Part shown: one piece after another, positions 6,911 through 9,370 of the stretch | Position numbering within the stretch: the first letter of the stretch is position 1 | Layout of the letters: every line of letters starts with the position of its first letter | Origin: Candidatus Brocadia sp. | Lineage (GTDB): Bacteria > Planctomycetota > Brocadiia > Brocadiales > Brocadiaceae | NCBI GenBank assembly: GCA_030837935.1 | Contig: JAUQXU010000336.1 | Location: 1-9,370 of the forward strand | Direction: 5' to 3' | DNA: 9,370 nt | Translations under genes and position numbers: made by a program | Notes under the pieces: model-generated | What the model was told of the DNA's origin: nothing | What the model saw: the letters and a program-made list of their open reading frames with translations, nothing else | Database searches by the model: none

Positions 6911-8053
6911 TTACGTTTGTTTTTCCTCATGGTTAATATAGATTCTGGGCACACGTTTGCTTACATTACAGGTAACTTCATAGGGGATCGTATGTAATTG
7001 TTTTGCAATGGATTCTATCGATATGGTTTCCTGTCCCTGACTGCCATATACCACAACCTCGTCGCCAACACAGACCTCGTTGATATGGCTCACATCCACA
7101 AAACACTGGTCCATACAAACCCGTCCGATTATAGATGCCATGACGCCTCTTATAATGACTTTGCCCTGACCCGAAAGTAATCGGTTATATCCGTCGTCAT
7201 ATCCGAAGGGGAGGGTTGCAACACGGGTAGGTTTTGTAATCTTGTATGTCCTGCCGTAGCCCACTTCATCACCTGGTTGCATGTCTTTAATATGAACAAC
7301 CCTCGTCTTAAAGCTCATGACAGGCCTGATGCCGATGTCCCTCGATACCTCTTCTGAAGGATAGAGTCCATATAATGACAGACCGGGCCTGACCATAGTA
7401 AAATAAGCATCTGGATAACCGATGATAGCCCCACTATTCGCCATGTGTCTCAATGGGATACCTATCTTAGTCGCATCCAGGGTTGTCAGTATGTCCCTGA
7501 ATCTTCTGATTTGTAGATTTGTATATGCCGATTCCTTTTCATCTGAACAAGAACAATGGGTGTATATGCCATCGATAAAAATATTTTTTATATCGTGTAA
7601 AGACTTTACAAACTCTACGGCCTTATCATACCTTACGCCAATACTACCCATACCCGTATCCACATACACATGTACATGTACGGTCTTATGTAATTCACTT
7701 GCCCTTTTTGACAGCACCCCGACAAGCTTCAAATCATAAACAGCCGGTATTACATTGTATTGAATAACTGCGTCGATTTGATCTTCAAAGAGACCGCCCA
7801 GAAGCAAGAGTGGCGCTTGTATACCTTTGTCCCTTAATTGAATGCCTTCCTCAAGGATGGCGATGCCCAGCATTTCCGCTCCGTGGTTTAGTAAAACCCT
7901 GCCCACCTCATAGTCGCCGTGTCCATAAGCGTCGGCCTTGACAATGCCCATAATTTTCACGCCTGGCCCGGCCTTCCTCTTTATGGCCAACAAATTATGC
8001 CGTAAGGCGCTCAGATCAATTTCAACCCACGTCGGTCTGTGCATAACTATCAT
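6911..8053 (-). CDS. alr: Alanine racemase
   Basis: The 380-residue protein has normal length for the PLP-dependent racemase that interconverts L- and D-alanine for peptidoglycan. The N-terminal barrel opens with PTWVEIDLSALRHN (7-20) and carries the PLP lysine Lys39 in VKADAYGHG. HMANSGA (203-209) and RPGLSLYGLYP (222-232) contact the cofactor. The C-terminal domain supplies the second catalytic base Tyr266 (VGYGRTY), FGYDDGYNR (283-291), GRVCMDQ (310-316) and IPYE...RVPRIY (356-372). Unusually, the conserved K-x-DTGM-x-R stretch reads YVDTGMGSIG (130-139): the Lys that is often carbamylated is Tyr130 and the Arg is Ser137. Met4 is an alternative start, and no clear ribosome site precedes either. 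A weak promoter-like pair (TTCAAT, 18 bases, TATATA) lies at about 8094-8123. The gene stands alone between two inverted copies of element A. Confidence 0.9.
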   Translation of the reverse strand: MIVMHRPTWVEIDLSALRHNLLAIKRKAGPGVKIMGIVKADAYGHGDYEVGRVLLNHGAEMLGIAILEEGIQLRDKGIQAPLLLLGGLFEDQIDAVIQYNVIPAVYDLKLVGVLSKRASELHKTVHVHVYVDTGMGSIGVRYDKAVEFVKSLHDIKNIFIDGIYTHCSCSDEKESAYTNLQIRRFRDILTTLDATKIGIPLRHMANSGAIIGYPDAYFTMVRPGLSLYGLYPSEEVSRDIGIRPVMSFKTRVVHIKDMQPGDEVGYGRTYKITKPTRVATLPFGYDDGYNRLLSGQGKVIIRGVMASIIGRVCMDQCFVDVSHINEVCVGDEVVVYGSQGQETISIESIAKQLHTIPYEVTCNVSKRVPRIYINHEEKQT

Positions 8054-8147
8054 GAAAAATTTTATGGAAAAAGAAGTTTTTACAGGGTAATACTATATAA
8101 CGATGTGTAATATAAGTATTGAATTTCACTATGAGAGGTGACATAAA

Positions 8148-8455
8148 TATACTAAACGTGTTCATTCATTGTGATTTATTAAAAATATGAAAACAAGAAC
8201 CCCGAAGGGGTAAAATGATTATAGATGAAAAAACCGAAAACAACATCCAATCCCAAAGGGATGACATAATGAACACGCCGGGCATTTCACGGAAAATCGA
8301 TTATATCACCGCATAGGGGTTTATCATCGGGTTTTTATGCTATCGTCTATAATCATTTCATCCCTACGGGATTCATAGCGCTTTAACTGAATAGTATGAA
8401 ATTTATCGTTAGGAATTTCAAAATAAAACCACGATCTATGAACCTTCTCAGTATA
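8148..8455 (-). mobile_element. MITE-like element A, right copy (inverted)
   Basis: This 308 bp unit is the reverse complement of 6372-6680 with about 93% identity and a few single-base gaps. The same TATACT-N6-GTTCAT ends are at 8148-8165 and 8438-8455. The 98 bp nearest alr (8148-8245) are identical to the corresponding inner 98 bp of the left copy, while nearly all differences lie in the rest. One internal palindrome has decayed (ACCCCTATGCGGT). The frame open over 70 codons in the left copy stops after 34 codons here, which argues against a protein product. The element ends 95 bp upstream of the alr start codon, so any alr promoter lies mostly between them. Confidence 0.75.
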
Positions 8456-8472
8456 AACTTGTTTGTCCATAG

Positions 8473-8584
8473 CTAACCCGAACGAGTCGGAATGCGTAGC
8501 GCTGAAGGTGTCCGCCGCTGGCGGGGGTTAGGGGGTGGATATCCCCAGCAAAAATGCCGACTGCAAGGGATCAGCGCTGCAATT
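8473..8584 (+). repeat. Repeat B, right copy (112 bp)
   Basis: Direct copy of 6693-6804, 89% identical by hand count and the same length, starting 17 bp beyond the right A element. The central block of about 40 bases from CCGCTGGCGGGGG to GATATCCCCAG is identical in both. Many of the differences fall in the GTCGG/GCCGAC and AGCGCTG/CAGCGCT flanks, partly as paired changes. No coding frame is supported. Beyond it, 8585-8681 holds nothing I recognise. Confidence 0.7.
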
Positions 8585-8681
8585 TTTGCTAAAAATGTTA
8601 CAATATTTTCGATAAGAAACCAACCTGCGTCGTTGGCCATAAAGATTTTAATTAGGATGCCTCTGGCAATTATTTTTACTC

Positions 8682-8757
8682 TCCCCTCTAGAAAGAGGGG
8701 CCGGGGGTGTGTTACGGCAAACTTACACACCCCTTAATCCCCTCTTTTTAGAGGGGA
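8682..8757. repeat. Palindromic element D (76 bp)
   Basis: This is a long imperfect palindrome whose two arms each contain their own hairpin: CCCCTCT-AGAA-AGAGGGG (8683-8700) and CCCCTCT-TTTT-AGAGGGG (8739-8756). Between them GGGGTGTGT (8704-8712) pairs with ACACACCCC (8725-8733). It lies about 145 bp before the M32 gene and resembles dispersed intergenic palindromes of environmental genomes. The right hairpin is followed by AATCACAAAATTTG, not a T-tract, so a terminator role is weak. Confidence 0.65.
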
Positions 8758-8814
8758 ATCACAAAATTTGAAATTCCTATGCCATAAACCAGGCCTTCGG
8801 AAACTTGTATTTAG

Positions 8815-8854
8815 CCCCCTTGTCTCCCCCCGTTTACGGGGGGATTATGGGGGG
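8815..8854. repeat. Palindrome E with C6/G6 stem before the M32 gene
   Basis: TCCCCCCGT-TT-ACGGGGGGA (8825-8844) is a near-perfect 20 bp palindrome, enclosed by a second C5/G6 pairing (8815-8819 with 8849-8854). It ends only five bases before a TATAAT box and occupies the place where a -35 element would be expected, so it could influence transcription of the next gene. Its build (outer C-run, short AT spacer, inner C-run hairpin) is similar to element D. Confidence 0.6.
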
Positions 8855-8858
8855 TATT

Positions 8859-8896
8859 TATAATTCCTTAACATGAACTTATAACACAGAGGGAGG
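8859..8896 (+). promoter_or_regulatory. Possible -10 box and ribosome-binding site of the M32 peptidase gene
   Basis: A perfect TATAAT (8859-8864) has no good -35 partner at normal spacing; that position is the G-run of palindrome E. A strong GGGAGG (8891-8896) lies four bases before the GTG at 8901 and fixes that codon as the start. The ATG at 8873 is in another context and meets a stop after three codons. Confidence 0.45.
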
Positions 8897-8900
8897 ACTC

Positions 8901-9370
8901 GTGCAAGAGAAACTCGATGATTTAAAAAAACGACTGGCTGAAATAAGCGACATCCATAACGCCGCAGCCTTACTTGGCTGGGATCAACAGACCTATATGC
9001 CACCCGGCGGTGCAGCAGCGCGTGCCCGGCAACTTGCAACCTTGAGCCACATTGCGCACGAAAAGTTCACCGATGATGCAATTGGACATCTCTTAGAAGA
9101 ACTGCATGAATACGCCGGGAGTTTACCTTACGATTCAGACGATGCAAGCCTCATTCGGGTGACAAAGCGCGAATACGACAAGGCACGCCGAGTGCCATCC
9201 ATGCTTGTATCTGAAATCGCACAAGCCAGCGCCCAGGCGTTTGAAGTCTGGCGAAAGGCAAAGGCTGAATCTAAATTCTCAGATTTCGCACCCAGCCTTC
9301 AGCGAAATCTTGACTTGAAAAGGCGCTACGCCAAATGTCTGGGTTATACGGATCGTATCTACGATCCACT
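8901..9370 (+). CDS. M32-family metallocarboxypeptidase (carboxypeptidase Taq), N-terminal part
   Basis: A frame of 156 complete codons opens with GTG at 8901 and runs off the right edge. The start is set by GGGAGG just upstream. The N-terminal region matches the M32 family (thermostable carboxypeptidase 1): AALLGWDQQTYMPPGGA (about 23-39), ARARQLATLSHIAHEKFT (41-58), then a mostly helical stretch with REYDKARRVP and KAESKFSDFAP..Q. These cytoplasmic zinc enzymes of about 500 residues remove C-terminal amino acids from peptides. The HEXXH metal site lies further along and is outside the window, so activity cannot be confirmed. It is the only rightward gene after the repeat cluster and likely has its own promoter. 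Assignment to the family is strong; the physiological substrate is unknown. Confidence 0.88.
   Translation, partial: MQEKLDDLKKRLAEISDIHNAAALLGWDQQTYMPPGGAAARARQLATLSHIAHEKFTDDAIGHLLEELHEYAGSLPYDSDDASLIRVTKREYDKARRVPSMLVSEIAQASAQAFEVWRKAKAESKFSDFAPSLQRNLDLKRRYAKCLGYTDRIYDP

Noticed and set aside
8473..8737. Open frames of about 80 codons on both strands around repeats B and D
   Set aside because: They consist of repeat sequence, show no family likeness, have no ribosome site and overlap each other on opposite strands.
8765..8790. TTTGAAATTCCTA match to the outer part of element A, as a possible third remnant
   Set aside because: The match is about 13 bases and does not extend convincingly on either side, so chance is likely.

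Overview
The window is about 45% GC bacterial DNA with ordinary housekeeping genes, two long repeat-rich spacers and no tRNA, rRNA or CRISPR. No taxonomic marker is present. The mix of a secreted PQQ-type sugar dehydrogenase, a TMTC-like membrane protein with TPRs, and many short GC-rich palindromes between genes reminds me of environmental planctomycetes of the anammox group (Brocadiales). That is an impression only; the sequence does not prove it.

Left part (1-3892, all minus strand). Reading leftwards from about 4010, a tyrosine recombinase (xerC) overlaps by 26 bp a 574-residue polytopic membrane protein with a GT-C/TMTC-like N-terminal half and a TPR tail. After a 112 bp gap comes an exported PQQ-dependent sugar-dehydrogenase-like protein, whose Thr/Pro-rich C-terminal tail is cut by the window edge.

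Middle (3893-6398). A 233 bp divergent spacer carries a good sigma-70-type promoter for each direction. To the right lie pabB and pabC, overlapping by 22 bp. Their products convert chorismate to p-aminobenzoate for folate; the glutaminase subunit PabA is not in the window.

Right part (6372-8900). A minus-strand alanine racemase (alr) sits between two inverted copies (about 93% identical) of a roughly 309 bp element, here called A. Each A copy has matching ends (TATACT-N6-GTTCAT), an internal series of 13 bp palindromes and no transposase, so it looks like a MITE-type non-autonomous element. The left copy runs into the 3' end of pabC and supplies its last eight codons and stop. Just to the right of each A copy is a 112 bp repeat B (89% identical, same orientation both times). 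A 97 bp cloverleaf-like palindrome, C, lies directly behind alr. The left spacer (6399-6910) is almost entirely A+B+C. The right spacer (8054-8900) holds the alr leader (8054-8147), A, B, about 97 bp in which I see nothing (8585-8681), a 76 bp palindrome D, about 57 bp of plain sequence and a G/C-run palindrome E. It ends in a TATAAT box, a GGGAGG ribosome site and the start of an M32 carboxypeptidase gene (8901 to beyond the edge).

I see no new enzyme system. The most interesting material is the layered repeat architecture around alr, and an alanine racemase lacking the usual Lys/Arg pair near its active site.
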